Source: Gammaproteobacteria bacterium (GTDB lineage Bacteria > Pseudomonadota > Gammaproteobacteria > GRL18). From it: DNA of 57,840 nucleotides. The notes beneath the pieces were generated by a model. That model saw nothing but the letters and a program-made list of their open reading frames with translations, was not told where the DNA came from and made no database searches. Every line of letters starts with the position of its first letter. The stretch's first letter is position 1. This document shows, piece after piece, positions 50,019 to 57,807 of the stretch. Made by a program: the position numbers and the translations under genes. Location: contig JALWRI010000085.1 in NCBI GenBank assembly GCA_026994225.1, forward strand, positions 1-57,840. Reading direction: 5' to 3'.

Positions 50019-50405
50019 ATGCGTTTATTACATACGATGATTAGAGTGGGTGATTTACAACGCTCAATACAGTTTTATACTGATATTTTGGGTATGCAAT
50101 TATTACGACAAAAAGAATATCCTGAAGGAAAATTTACCTTAGCATTTGTAGGTTATGGTGATGAAAAAGAAAATACCGTATTAGAATTAACATATAATTG
50201 GGATACCACTGAATATACGCATGGAAAAGGTTTTGGACATTTAGCTATTGAAGTGAATGATGTATATCAAGCCGCAGAAAAAATTCAGCAGCAAGGGGGT
50301 AAGATTATCAGAAAAGCAGGACCTATGAATGCTGGGACGACCATTATTGCTTTTGTGGAAGATCCAGATGGTTATCAAATAGAATTAATAGGAAAGAAAT
50401 CGTAG
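50019..50405 (+). CDS. gloA: Lactoylglutathione lyase (glyoxalase I)
   Basis: GloA converts the methylglyoxal-glutathione hemithioacetal to S-lactoylglutathione. The 128-residue product has the expected metal ligands at the E. coli positions: H5 (LLHTMIRV), E56 (VLELTYN), H74 (FGHLAIEV) and E122 (YQIELIG). [20 protein letters not shown] is conserved. GAGGAAG precedes the ATG at 50019. It is the glutathione-dependent partner of gshA within the window. Confidence 0.97.
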   Translation: MRLLHTMIRVGDLQRSIQFYTDILGMQLLRQKEYPEGKFTLAFVGYGDEKENTVLELTYNWDTTEYTHGKGFGHLAIEVNDVYQAAEKIQQQGGKIIRKAGPMNAGTTIIAFVEDPDGYQIELIGKKS

Positions 50406-50462
50406 CCGTTGTTATTCCCACCATATTATGAAAAGAATTTAGTTAATAGAGTAGATACCATT

Positions 50463-51530
50463 ATGACACATCAAATAGATGATCTTCGTATTGTCGCTGT
50501 CAATGAAGTTGTTTCGCCCCATACCGTACATCAGGAAGTGGTAGTAACTGAAACAGCCAAAGATACAGTATATCAGACACGTAAAGCAATTCATAAAATA
50601 CTCCACAAAGAAGATGATAGATTATTAGTGATCATAGGTCCTTGTTCTATTCATGATCCTAAAGCTGCTTTGGAATATGCAAAAAAATTAAGTATTTTGC
50701 GTGAGGAATTATCGGAACAATTATTGATTGTAATGCGTGTGTATTTTGAAAAACCTCGTACCACCGTAGGATGGAAAGGATTGATCAATGATCCGCATTT
50801 AGATGGTTCATTTCAAATTAATGAAGGGTTGCGTATAGCCAGACAATTATTGGCAGATATTAATGCCTTAGGCGTACCAGCCGGCACGGAATATCTGGAT
50901 TTAATCAGTCCACAATATATCGCTGATCTAGTGAGCTGGGGAGCAATTGGCGCTCGTACAACAGAAAGCCAGGTACATAGGGAGCTTGCATCAGGGCTTT
51001 CTTGTCCAGTGGGATTTAAAAATGGTACAGATGGAGGGATGAAAATTGCTATTGATGCTATCGCATCGTCATCACGTCCTCATCATTTTTTATCTTTAAC
51101 TAAAGCAGGGCATTCAGCAATTTTTTCTACTGCCGGAAATGAAGATTGTCATATTATACTACGAGGTGGAAATTCTGGTCCTAACTATGATGCAGAAAGT
51201 ATTGCAAATGCAGGGACTGACCTGGAAGCAGCGGGATTAGTAAAAAAACTGATGGTCGATTTTAGTCATGCAAATAGTAGTAAACAATATCAACGCCAAG
51301 TTGTGGTAGGTAATGATGTTGCAGGGCAAATTGCTTTGGGAAACCAGACTATTTGTGGAGTAATGATTGAAAGCCACTTAAAGGCAGGTCGGCAAGATAA
51401 TAAACCAGGGAAAGAGTTAGTTTATGGGCAAAGCATTACTGATGCGTGTATAGCATGGGAAGAAGACAGTATTCCTTTATTGCGTACTTTAGCTAATGCG
51501 GTAGAGCAACGACGTAAACAGATCAATTAA
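50463..51530 (+). CDS. aroG: 3-deoxy-7-phosphoheptulonate (DAHP) synthase, AroG/F/H type
   Basis: DAHP synthase joins phosphoenolpyruvate and erythrose-4-phosphate, the first step of the shikimate pathway. The 355-residue product matches type I-alpha enzymes: VIIGPCSIHDPKAALEYA (with the metal-binding Cys), MRVYFEKPRTTVGWKGLIND, GARTTESQVHRELASGLSCP, FSHANSSKQ. The ATG at 50463 gives the family N-terminus MTHQIDDLRIVAVNEV; the longer frame begins at 50409 and lacks support. The three E. coli paralogues cannot be told apart from this sequence, so the symbol is nominal. Confidence 0.93.
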   Translation: MTHQIDDLRIVAVNEVVSPHTVHQEVVVTETAKDTVYQTRKAIHKILHKEDDRLLVIIGPCSIHDPKAALEYAKKLSILREELSEQLLIVMRVYFEKPRTTVGWKGLINDPHLDGSFQINEGLRIARQLLADINALGVPAGTEYLDLISPQYIADLVSWGAIGARTTESQVHRELASGLSCPVGFKNGTDGGMKIAIDAIASSSRPHHFLSLTKAGHSAIFSTAGNEDCHIILRGGNSGPNYDAESIANAGTDLEAAGLVKKLMVDFSHANSSKQYQRQVVVGNDVAGQIALGNQTICGVMIESHLKAGRQDNKPGKELVYGQSITDACIAWEEDSIPLLRTLANAVEQRRKQIN

Positions 51531-51554
51531 CGAGATGGAATAAGAGGTAATAAT

Positions 51555-51896
51555 ATGCACCAGGCAGATATAGAAAATATGATGGGGAGTAGCTGTAGTG
51601 CGTCGGGTTTTTTTGCCTTACGTGTATTAGGTGATAGTATGTTACCAGAGTTTAAAGAAGGCAGTATTATTATTATCGATCCGGATGGATTAGTAAAAGA
51701 TGGTTGTTATGTACTTGCTGAGGATGAAAAAGAAACCTATATTTTTAGGCAATTACGTATTCAAGATGATAAGTATTATCTCGTTCCCCTGAATGATTTA
51801 TATGATACAGTACAAATTTCAGGTTTAGAAGTTATCAAAGGAGTGATTATTCAGCGTGCAGGAACACGCCGAAAGGATCATAAGCATTATCAGTAG
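51555..51896 (+). CDS. LexA-fold S24-like protein without a DNA-binding domain
   Basis: A 113-residue protein that is nearly all S24/LexA-type catalytic domain. The serine-nucleophile motif GDSMLPEF (S28) and IIIIDPDG are present, but the position of the general-base lysine (VKRL in LexA) reads IFRQL, with R65. No helix-turn-helix is present. Autoproteolysis is therefore doubtful; the fold may serve as a protein-binding module. It follows the DAHP synthase by 24 bases and its stop codon abuts that of the convergent rhodanese gene. Confidence 0.8.
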   Translation: MHQADIENMMGSSCSASGFFALRVLGDSMLPEFKEGSIIIIDPDGLVKDGCYVLAEDEKETYIFRQLRIQDDKYYLVPLNDLYDTVQISGLEVIKGVIIQRAGTRRKDHKHYQ

Positions 51897-52370
51897 TTAA
51901 TCGGGTTCACGTTGATCAGGACGTACACGGCTGGTATGGTATTCATCAGCATCATCAATGGAAACCGTTTCACCCTGAGCATCAACTAATGGCATTTCAT
52001 ATTCATTCCAGCCACGTAATCCTGTTTTTAATGAATAGACATTATTAAATCCCATCTGTTGCATGGTGACGGCTGCCAGTGCACTACGGTTTCCTGAACG
52101 GCAAATAATGATAATTTTTTGATCCCGACTTGCTGCTAATGCTGGAACCGTTTCCTCAAAACCATATTCACAGGCAGTTTCTAAAATACCTCGTGGGACA
52201 TTAATGGAATGTTGTATGTGCATGGTATGAAATTCATACGGCTCTCTGACATCTAATAAAATTGTTTCTTTGTCAGGGGGATTTTCTTCTAAATCCCAGG
52301 GTAGTAATTCTTTAATTTGTGCAACGGCTTCTTTTACCAGTTGGCTAAAACGTTTGTTACTCTGACTCAT
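51897..52370 (-). CDS. Single-domain rhodanese-like sulfurtransferase
   Basis: A 157-residue cytoplasmic protein. The rhodanese domain spans about residues 35-135: ILLDVREPYEFHTMHIQHS, VPRGILE, then the active-site loop CRSGNRSALAA with its catalytic Cys, and LKTGLRGWNEYEMPLV. No signal peptide is seen. It lies 8 bases downstream of the narL-like gene on the same strand and could be co-expressed with it. A role in sulfur transfer is possible, but the acceptor is unknown. Confidence 0.92.
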   Translation of the reverse strand: MSQSNKRFSQLVKEAVAQIKELLPWDLEENPPDKETILLDVREPYEFHTMHIQHSINVPRGILETACEYGFEETVPALAASRDQKIIIICRSGNRSALAAVTMQQMGFNNVYSLKTGLRGWNEYEMPLVDAQGETVSIDDADEYHTSRVRPDQREPD

Positions 52371-52378
52371 ATTATTAC

Positions 52379-53047
52379 CTATGTTTTAACTTTCTTGTTA
52401 TTGCTGGAAAGTCCATATTGTACTGCTAATACGGCAGCCTCAACACGTGAGTGGATATTGAGTTTACGTAAAATAGCTTTTACATGTAATTTTACCGTAC
52501 CGTCAGATATTCCTAAGTTACGTGCTATTACTTTATTGCTTTGTCCTTCAGCAACGAGACCGAGTATTTCAGTTTCTCTTGGCGTTAATTCAGAAAAAGG
52601 ATTGTTAACAGGAGATGGCACATCATCGGTATTTTTACCTTGTACAATTTTAGCTAAAATAGGAGTGAGAGAAGGAGCAACAACGGTTTTTCCTTCGCTA
52701 ATATCTTGTAAGGCCTGGACTAACTCCTCAGGTTCCATACTTTTAAGTAAAAATCCTTGAGCATGGCAACGTAGACTTTCAGTGAGATCGTGTCTATCAT
52801 CACTGGTTGTTAATATCACCACTGGAACTTGATTATCTTGTTGACGTAAATGCTTTAATACTTCAATTCCATTCATATCTGGCATACGCATATCTAATAG
52901 GATAATATCAGGGGATAGTTCTTTTGCCAGTTGTAACCCCTCACGACCACTTCCTACTGTAGCCATAACATTGATATTACAGCGTTCTAGCAAAGCCTGT
53001 AAACCTATACGAAATAAAGTGTGATCATCAATTAGTAAAACTCGCAT
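52379..53047 (-). CDS. NarL/FixJ-family response regulator
   Basis: A 222-residue transcriptional regulator with receiver domain (D7/D8 pocket, phosphorylation site D52 in ILLDMRMPDMNG, FLLKSMEPEELVQAL) and C-terminal LuxR-type HTH (LTPRETEILGLVAEGQSNKVI, LGISDGTVKLHVKAIL). The layout and sequence match NarL/NarP closely. The sensor kinase gene ends 2 bases upstream, so the two form a two-component system. Targets are unknown; adjacent small genes are candidates. Confidence 0.93.
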   Translation of the reverse strand: MRVLLIDDHTLFRIGLQALLERCNINVMATVGSGREGLQLAKELSPDIILLDMRMPDMNGIEVLKHLRQQDNQVPVVILTTSDDRHDLTESLRCHAQGFLLKSMEPEELVQALQDISEGKTVVAPSLTPILAKIVQGKNTDDVPSPVNNPFSELTPRETEILGLVAEGQSNKVIARNLGISDGTVKLHVKAILRKLNIHSRVEAAVLAVQYGLSSNNKKVKT

Positions 53048-53049
53048 TA

Positions 53050-54501
53050 TTAATACTCGGCAATTGCAGGAAAAGTTAAAATTAATCGTGTACCTTCACC
53101 AGGTTCAGATTCAATACGTAAAATACCCCCAAGACGTTGGGCTCGTTCTTCCATGACTGTCAAACCAATATGTTCTCCAGAATTATCATACTTTTGTTGT
53201 AGTTGAAAGCCCATTCCATCATCTTCAATAAGAATCTTATTTTCTCCATCAGGATCGCTACGTAATAGAATACGCACATTGCGAGCTTGACTATGTTTTT
53301 GAATATTGGTTAAGGCTTCTTGTAAAATTCGTAAAACTTGTAAATCCAGATTATGCGGTAATTGTCCTAATGTCCATTCATTTTGTACAAACACGGCAAT
53401 ATCGGTTTTTTGTTTGAAATCTTCAATAATATTATCTAAAGCTATCATTAAACCTCGTTTATCCAGAGGGGTACGAAAATGACTGATAAGTTCTCGTACT
53501 TCTTGATATGCCTCATCTATACTTGCTTGTAGACGGGTGATTTCAGGATGATGGATGGTTTCAATATTTTGTAATGATGCGACTTGAAAGCGTAAACTTG
53601 CTAACGTTTGTGCTAAAGAATCATGTAATTCGTGTGCCATTTGGGTACGTTCTTCTAATATGGTAATACGTTGTGATTCTTTATCTAAATAGGTTTTTTC
53701 AATAGCGATACTCAGTTGTTTGGCGACACTAGACAGTAATACTTTTAATTCATCCCTATCATTAATCATTTTATGTTGTATAAACAAGGTATAAGTACCT
53801 AATTTTCGACCCTGATATTCTAAGGGAACGATAACTAATTCTATTTTTTCATTTTCAAAGGGGAATGACAGTTTTTTGCATTCAGGAATGTCACTAGCAA
53901 ATATAATATCATTTTGAATTAAGGTTGTACCGTATAAACAGCGTTGAATAGGGGTGATACGTTCTTTTTTTGTAAATTCTTCTTCTAATCCTAGTGATGC
54001 AACTAATTCCATTTTTCCTTGAGGAGTAAGTAAGCGTATAGTTCCTGCATCAGCATGTGTCGATGCAGTGATGATTTTGAGGAAATGGGGAAGTAATTCT
54101 TTTAAGTCGTAAGAAAGATTAATAGTACACGCAATATCATATAAAATTTTTAAATAATACTTACGATTTTGCACAGTAGCTTCAGTAAGTGGTGTCGTAT
54201 TAGATTGTTGGGTTTGAAGTAAATACATTAATATTGGATGATGACTCTGAGGGAGAGAAAGAGCCGGAATAAACTCGTATAATGTGGCTATCCATTTTTG
54301 TAAAGCAATAATAAGTTGTACTGTTATCCAGATCATCAAACCCACTAAAGACAGGAATAAAAGAAACTCTATAGTATGAAAATAGGGATACAAAGGCAAA
54401 AAATGATGTATTAGAGTCATCAAAAGAACGATGAATAATCCTATAAAAGAGGGGGATAGTGGAATTATTTTAAGCCAACATAAACGGTTTTTTACAGACA
54501 T
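53050..54501 (-). CDS. NarX-like sensor histidine kinase without a periplasmic sensor domain
   Basis: A 483-residue membrane kinase. Two N-terminal hydrophobic spans (about residues 18-36 and 43-66) are separated by only a short loop, so the large periplasmic nitrate-sensing domain of NarX is missing. A GAF-like region (~125-270) follows, then HisKA_3 with H293 in MAHELHDSLAQTLASLRFQ and a HATPase_c domain (LQEALTNIQKHSQA, IEDDGMGF, GLTVMEERAQRLGG). Signal detection is probably cytoplasmic, through the GAF region. It pairs with the NarL-like regulator downstream. Confidence 0.9.
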   Translation of the reverse strand: MSVKNRLCWLKIIPLSPSFIGLFIVLLMTLIHHFLPLYPYFHTIEFLLFLSLVGLMIWITVQLIIALQKWIATLYEFIPALSLPQSHHPILMYLLQTQQSNTTPLTEATVQNRKYYLKILYDIACTINLSYDLKELLPHFLKIITASTHADAGTIRLLTPQGKMELVASLGLEEEFTKKERITPIQRCLYGTTLIQNDIIFASDIPECKKLSFPFENEKIELVIVPLEYQGRKLGTYTLFIQHKMINDRDELKVLLSSVAKQLSIAIEKTYLDKESQRITILEERTQMAHELHDSLAQTLASLRFQVASLQNIETIHHPEITRLQASIDEAYQEVRELISHFRTPLDKRGLMIALDNIIEDFKQKTDIAVFVQNEWTLGQLPHNLDLQVLRILQEALTNIQKHSQARNVRILLRSDPDGENKILIEDDGMGFQLQQKYDNSGEHIGLTVMEERAQRLGGILRIESEPGEGTRLILTFPAIAEY

Positions 54502-54529
54502 AGAGGAAAGAACTATTGATAAACGCTAC

Positions 54530-54877
54530 TTAGGAGACGCTATGAGGAGTTAGTATAATGTCTGTTTCTTGTATATTTCCAGTGGTATTGATATCGATAC
54601 GTATAATATTGGGTAGGGTATGTAAAATATAGGCTGCCATCATTTGAGCTAGTGCCTGTTTTTCAGTTTCTAATGCAGTGAGCATTTTATCTGCGACAAT
54701 TTGACAACGTTCAGTTGGATTGGGCTTTTCGACCCATTCACGGCTCATTTGCCAGCCGTTATCCATATCATCATTCATTTTCTTGAATAAATCAGTTGCT
54801 TGTTGCAACAATTCTTCTGGCACATTGATAGCTTGTGTATGTTCATCAATGGTAATATTTAAAATGTAAGTCGGCAT
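54530..54877 (-). CDS. Conserved-looking small protein of unknown function
   Basis: A 115-residue soluble protein with an acidic, mainly helical middle (ELLQQATDLFKKMNDDMDNG, WQMSREWVEKPN) and one cysteine (TERCQIVADKMLTALETE). The C-terminal segment ends TGNIQETDIILTPHSVS. GGAG precedes the ATG. It is the first gene of the strand that continues into the NarX/NarL-like pair, 28 bases upstream of the kinase, and may be co-transcribed with it. I do not recognise a named family. Confidence 0.7.
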   Translation of the reverse strand: MPTYILNITIDEHTQAINVPEELLQQATDLFKKMNDDMDNGWQMSREWVEKPNPTERCQIVADKMLTALETEKQALAQMMAAYILHTLPNIIRIDINTTGNIQETDIILTPHSVS

Positions 54878-54986
54878 AGAAAAGCTCCAAAAGTAAGTAT
54901 ATTAACTATTTGGGTTATAATAGGTGAGAACGAGAAAAATATAAAGTAGTTTCACTTTTAATTTAATTAAAAATAGGTATTTTCTT

Positions 54987-55664
54987 ATGTTATTAACTAT
55001 TCCTCAGCTACTCTCAACAACACAATTGAAACAGGTGCAAGATTTATTAGATAAGGCAGATTTTATTGATGGTAAACTATCAGCAGGAAAAGTAGCGAAA
55101 AAGATAAAAAATAATCAAGAAATAAATACTAATGACAAGGAGCTATTAAATCAACTTAATAATATTGTAATGGGAACATTAATTGCTCATCCTGAATATA
55201 AAAGTGCGGTATTGGCACATCGTATTGCCGTCCCTTTTTATGCTCGTTACCAAAAGGGAATGCAATATGGTTATCATATTGATGATCCGGTAATGGGACC
55301 TAATGGCGGACGATATCGTTCGGATGTATCTATTACTATTTTTTTAAATGAACCAGAAGACTATGAAGGAGGAGAGTTATCAATTAGCACTACATTTGGT
55401 GTTAATAAGGTTAAATTACCCGCAGGAGCTGCTGTTATGTATCCATCTTCGAGTTTGCATCAAGTGGCAGAAATAACCAGTGGAGAACGATTAGTAGCAG
55501 TGACATGGGCACAAAGTATGATACGTGAACCAGCTAAAAGAGAATTACTGTATGATTTAGATAAGGTAAGAGAAAAATTATTTTTGGAACAACCTAATGC
55601 AATCGATACCGCTAAGTTGGATAATGTGTATGCAAATTTAGTGAGAATGTGGGCAGAAGTATGA
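54987..55664 (+). CDS. PKHD-type Fe(II)/2-oxoglutarate-dependent hydroxylase (PiuC/YbiX family)
   Basis: A 225-residue dioxygenase of the prolyl-4-hydroxylase-like family. The iron triad is H97 and D99 (YHIDDPVMG) and H158 (SLHQVAEIT), and the 2-oxoglutarate-binding R168 lies in SGERLVAVTW. MLLTIPQLLSTTQLKQVQDLL and the C-terminal REPAKRELLYDLDKVRE are typical of PiuC/YbiX, often linked to iron-siderophore uptake; no TonB receptor is adjacent. The gene is divergent from the 115-residue protein gene. Confidence 0.92.
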   Translation: MLLTIPQLLSTTQLKQVQDLLDKADFIDGKLSAGKVAKKIKNNQEINTNDKELLNQLNNIVMGTLIAHPEYKSAVLAHRIAVPFYARYQKGMQYGYHIDDPVMGPNGGRYRSDVSITIFLNEPEDYEGGELSISTTFGVNKVKLPAGAAVMYPSSSLHQVAEITSGERLVAVTWAQSMIREPAKRELLYDLDKVREKLFLEQPNAIDTAKLDNVYANLVRMWAEV

Positions 55665-55677
55665 TAAGAGTACTATT

Positions 55678-55956
55678 ATGAGTTTTGCTGTAATACAACC
55701 GTGGCTTTATAGTATTGTCTTTGGCTTCTTAAGTGTGGCAATTATAATAAGTAATTACTGGTATTTGTTTGATGCACGGAGAAGAAAAGGCACAACTTCC
55801 TTGACGTTATTTATAGGAGGTATGTTGGGTGTTATTGCGATATTAACAGTACCAATCATTGAGGTAAAATATTTTTTCTTTATACCATTACTGATTGATC
55901 CAGGAACAAGTCTAATTGTGATAGGAGTAATAAAAGATCAGTTCTTTAGAAAGTGA
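55678..55956 (+). CDS. Small membrane protein of unknown function
   Basis: A 92-residue protein with three predicted membrane helices: LYSIVFGFLSVAIIISNYWYLF, LTLFIGGMLGVIAILTVPI and FFFIPLLIDPGTSLIVIGVI. A positively charged loop (DARRRKG) follows the first and a basic tail (KDQFFRK) the last. It starts 13 bases after the dioxygenase gene and is probably co-transcribed with it. Not recognised. Confidence 0.65.
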   Translation: MSFAVIQPWLYSIVFGFLSVAIIISNYWYLFDARRRKGTTSLTLFIGGMLGVIAILTVPIIEVKYFFFIPLLIDPGTSLIVIGVIKDQFFRK

Positions 55957-56072
55957 GGAATGAATTATCAGTTGTTAAAATAGCTATAGGGCATAGCTTA
56001 ACGGTATATCAATAATGGTTTGAGTAATGTAGTAGATGAGGGCTATGACAGGGAAATCGCTGGAAATAATAA

Positions 56073-56108
56073 ATGCAATAATCTCGATAAAATATAGAGT
56101 TATTGCAT
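56073..56108. terminator. Inverted repeat at a convergent gene junction
   Basis: ATGCAATAA-T-CTC (56073-56085) and GAG-TTATTGCAT (56097-56108) pair over 12 bases with one bulged T and an 11-base loop. It lies between the convergent small membrane protein and 68-residue protein genes. No T run follows, so it may be a transcript-end or processing hairpin rather than a classical terminator. Confidence 0.4.
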
Positions 56109-56126
56109 TATATAAAGGCTGGAAAT

Positions 56127-56333
56127 TTAAGGGTGTGAGCCTTTTTCAGCATGTGCTAAATCTACTACTTTCATTGCTAAATCACGGTATTTTTTGCGAT
56201 AAGTAGAAAGCAATTCGTTATCATCTGGAGCATTATAATAATCTGAGGGGGTGATACCATTTGCATGTTCATATTCAATAAACTTTTTTTGCATTTCCAG
56301 CATTTCTTTAATTAACTCTTGCTTTTCGCTCAT
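56127..56333 (-). CDS. Small charged helical protein of unknown function
   Basis: A 68-residue protein starting at ATG 56333 (MSEKQELIKEMLEMQKKF); an upstream ATG at 56348 adds five residues. Charged helices flank a Pro/Tyr/Asp-containing middle (GITPSDYYNAPDDNELL) and the C-terminus is YRDLAMKVVDLAHAEKGSHP. It lies downstream of the DsrC-like gene on the same strand, across a 207-base structured gap. I have the impression of similar small proteins in sulfur-oxidising bacteria but cannot name the family. Confidence 0.65.
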   Translation of the reverse strand: MSEKQELIKEMLEMQKKFIEYEHANGITPSDYYNAPDDNELLSTYRKKYRDLAMKVVDLAHAEKGSHP

Positions 56334-56420
56334 TATGGTTTTCTCCATAGTAATTGTGGATAAAAAAGAATATGTCCTGTGTTCAATAATCCATTTTATT
56401 GCATTACAGAACTATATTTT

Positions 56421-56494
56421 ATCGGGCAATCCGAGATACTTATCAAGTCTAAGTGTATCCTATTTAATATAATAATAGACTATCTCGATCGGGC
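56421..56494 (-). other. Structured intergenic region between the DsrC-like and 68-residue protein genes
   Basis: Short inverted arms CGAGATA (56432-56438) and TATCTCG (56481-56487), a nested pair GATAC/GTATC (56435-56439 and 56455-56459), and direct repeats ATCGGGC (56421-56427 and 56488-56494) occupy the gap. They suggest a folded RNA, or a regulatory site for the downstream gene. Most of this gap is otherwise AT-rich. Confidence 0.3.
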
Positions 56495-56540
56495 TAGTAT
56501 TATATATTAACTTCTCTATAGATGCCTAATAAAAACTGGA

Positions 56541-56885
56541 TTAATAACCTCCTTTACGTTTACTTTCAGGTAATCCAGCGATACGTCCTGCCTGTTTACT
56601 TGGGTTTCCGGGGAATAAGGTATATAAAAACTTAGAAGTTACTTTTACGTCAGGCCAAAGGGCTTGCATTGCTTTTAACATGGTACGATTATTAGGATTA
56701 TTACCATTATTATTAATATATTCATCACGTAAATAATTAATTAAATCCCAATGCTTATCAGTTAGCTCATCAATATTTTCTTCTTTGGCAATAACCTGTG
56801 CCAAGTCTTCACTCCAATCAGAAAGATTAACTAAAAAGCCGGTTGCCGTTGTTTCAATTTCTTTACCATTAAAATTTATTGCCAT
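56541..56885 (-). CDS. DsrC/TusE-family protein lacking all cysteines
   Basis: A 114-residue DsrC-fold protein. Family landmarks are present: FNGKEIETTATGFLVNLSDW near the start, DKHWDLINYLRDEYINN, LYTLFPGNPSKQAGRIAGLP. DsrC carries two redox cysteines in its C-terminal arm and TusE one; here the arm reads GLPESKRKGGY and the whole protein contains no Cys. It cannot carry sulfur as a persulfide or trisulfide, so a regulatory or scaffold role is more likely (cysteine-free homologues have been grouped as RspA-type). AGAGGATAT precedes the ATG. It starts 34 bases after the Cas6-like gene on the same strand. Confidence 0.92.
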   Translation of the reverse strand: MAINFNGKEIETTATGFLVNLSDWSEDLAQVIAKEENIDELTDKHWDLINYLRDEYINNNGNNPNNRTMLKAMQALWPDVKVTSKFLYTLFPGNPSKQAGRIAGLPESKRKGGY

Positions 56886-56919
56886 AATAGATATCCTCTT
56901 ATTTTAAAGATAAACGTTG

Positions 56920-57606
56920 TTAATCGTTTTGTTCGGCATTTACTGCCTTTATGCCTTTATGCGGTATAAAGAGTCCACATCCTAGATATTTATAATCTCC
57001 GATACCATTTTCTTGTAATAAAATAGATTCATCAGGAGTTAAATCAGCAAGCATAATACTGCGTGTAAATAGGGATGTTTGTTGAAATTGTAAAGTGGTA
57101 TTTTTACCACACAACATTTTCTTAACGGTAATATTAAATTGTTGTTTTAAATCCTGAGCCATTTTAGTTAAGAATTGTTCTTCCGATAGATTTTCTATAT
57201 TATCAAAATAAATATGATGACAAAAAATGGTAGATAAATTTTGTAATAATCGGGGTTTGGATTGTCCTACTTGTAAAGGATAACCATCAATATCCAATAT
57301 TTTACCTGTCAGTTGTTGAGCATCTTTAAGTCGGTCTTTAGGTACACGGATAATTAAATGTGTGCGTTTGGAAAGATGCATAATATCGTTAGGCCGATTC
57401 CAACCATTTCCTGATTCAGCAATATAAATTTCATGAATACCTGCTTGAGGTTCTTCTATTATCCAGGGTAGTTCCTGAATAACCGCTTTAGATAATGTAT
57501 CAATATGATGGATGGGAATACAAGGACAAGAAATTTTAAATAACAGGTCTTGTACTTTGTCGGGTATGGTAACGGTTTTTGCTACCGTATCTTCTTGCCA
57601 GAACAT
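56920..57606 (-). CDS. Cas6/Cmx6-like RAMP-fold protein outside any CRISPR locus
   Basis: A 228-residue protein that resembles the type I-MYXAN Cas6/Cmx6 family of CRISPR-RNA endonucleases. Evidence in the sequence: a C-terminal glycine-rich loop G201-x-G203-x5-G209-x-G211 followed by FIPHKG (GIGDYKYLGCGLFIPHKG), a paired histidine near the N-terminus (H33/H34 in CPCIPIHHIDTLSKAV), a middle block EIYIAESGNGWNRP with SKRTHLIIRVPKDRL, and SIMLADLTPDESILLQENG before the loop. Cas6 proteins cut CRISPR transcripts at stem-loop repeats. Here no array or other cas gene is present. It is flanked 6 bases upstream by a small acidic protein gene and 34 bases downstream by the cysteine-free DsrC-like gene, which suggests an operon with a non-CRISPR role. 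Confidence 0.75.
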   Translation of the reverse strand: MFWQEDTVAKTVTIPDKVQDLLFKISCPCIPIHHIDTLSKAVIQELPWIIEEPQAGIHEIYIAESGNGWNRPNDIMHLSKRTHLIIRVPKDRLKDAQQLTGKILDIDGYPLQVGQSKPRLLQNLSTIFCHHIYFDNIENLSEEQFLTKMAQDLKQQFNITVKKMLCGKNTTLQFQQTSLFTRSIMLADLTPDESILLQENGIGDYKYLGCGLFIPHKGIKAVNAEQND

Positions 57607-57612
57607 TAATAT

Positions 57613-57807
57613 TTAACCACGCAATGCTGAAGTGAATATAGATTCTAAATGCTCTTCCCAATTATCAGGGGTATCTATGTAGGGAGGTTTAATATCAATG
57701 TTAAAAAATATTTCCCCACTTTTTGCTTTCTCCTGAATGACCAAAAGTAAATCTGCATAGGAATTTATATGGTGCTGTTGCATTAATACTTCACTTAATA
57801 TCAACAT
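57613..57807 (-). CDS. Small protein of unknown function upstream of the Cas6-like gene
   Basis: A 64-residue protein from ATG 57807 (MLILSEVLMQQHHINSYADL), with the second half EIFFNIDIKPPYIDTPDNWE and tail LESIFTSALRG. The frame stays open to the window edge, so it may be longer; ATG 57783 is another possible start. It ends 6 bases before the Cas6-like gene and is probably its operon partner. Not recognised. Confidence 0.6.
   Translation of the reverse strand: MLILSEVLMQQHHINSYADLLLVIQEKAKSGEIFFNIDIKPPYIDTPDNWEEHLESIFTSALRG

Noticed and set aside
52317-52760. 147-codon plus-strand frame opposite the narL-like gene
   Set aside because: It is antisense to a conserved response regulator and has no recognisable domain.
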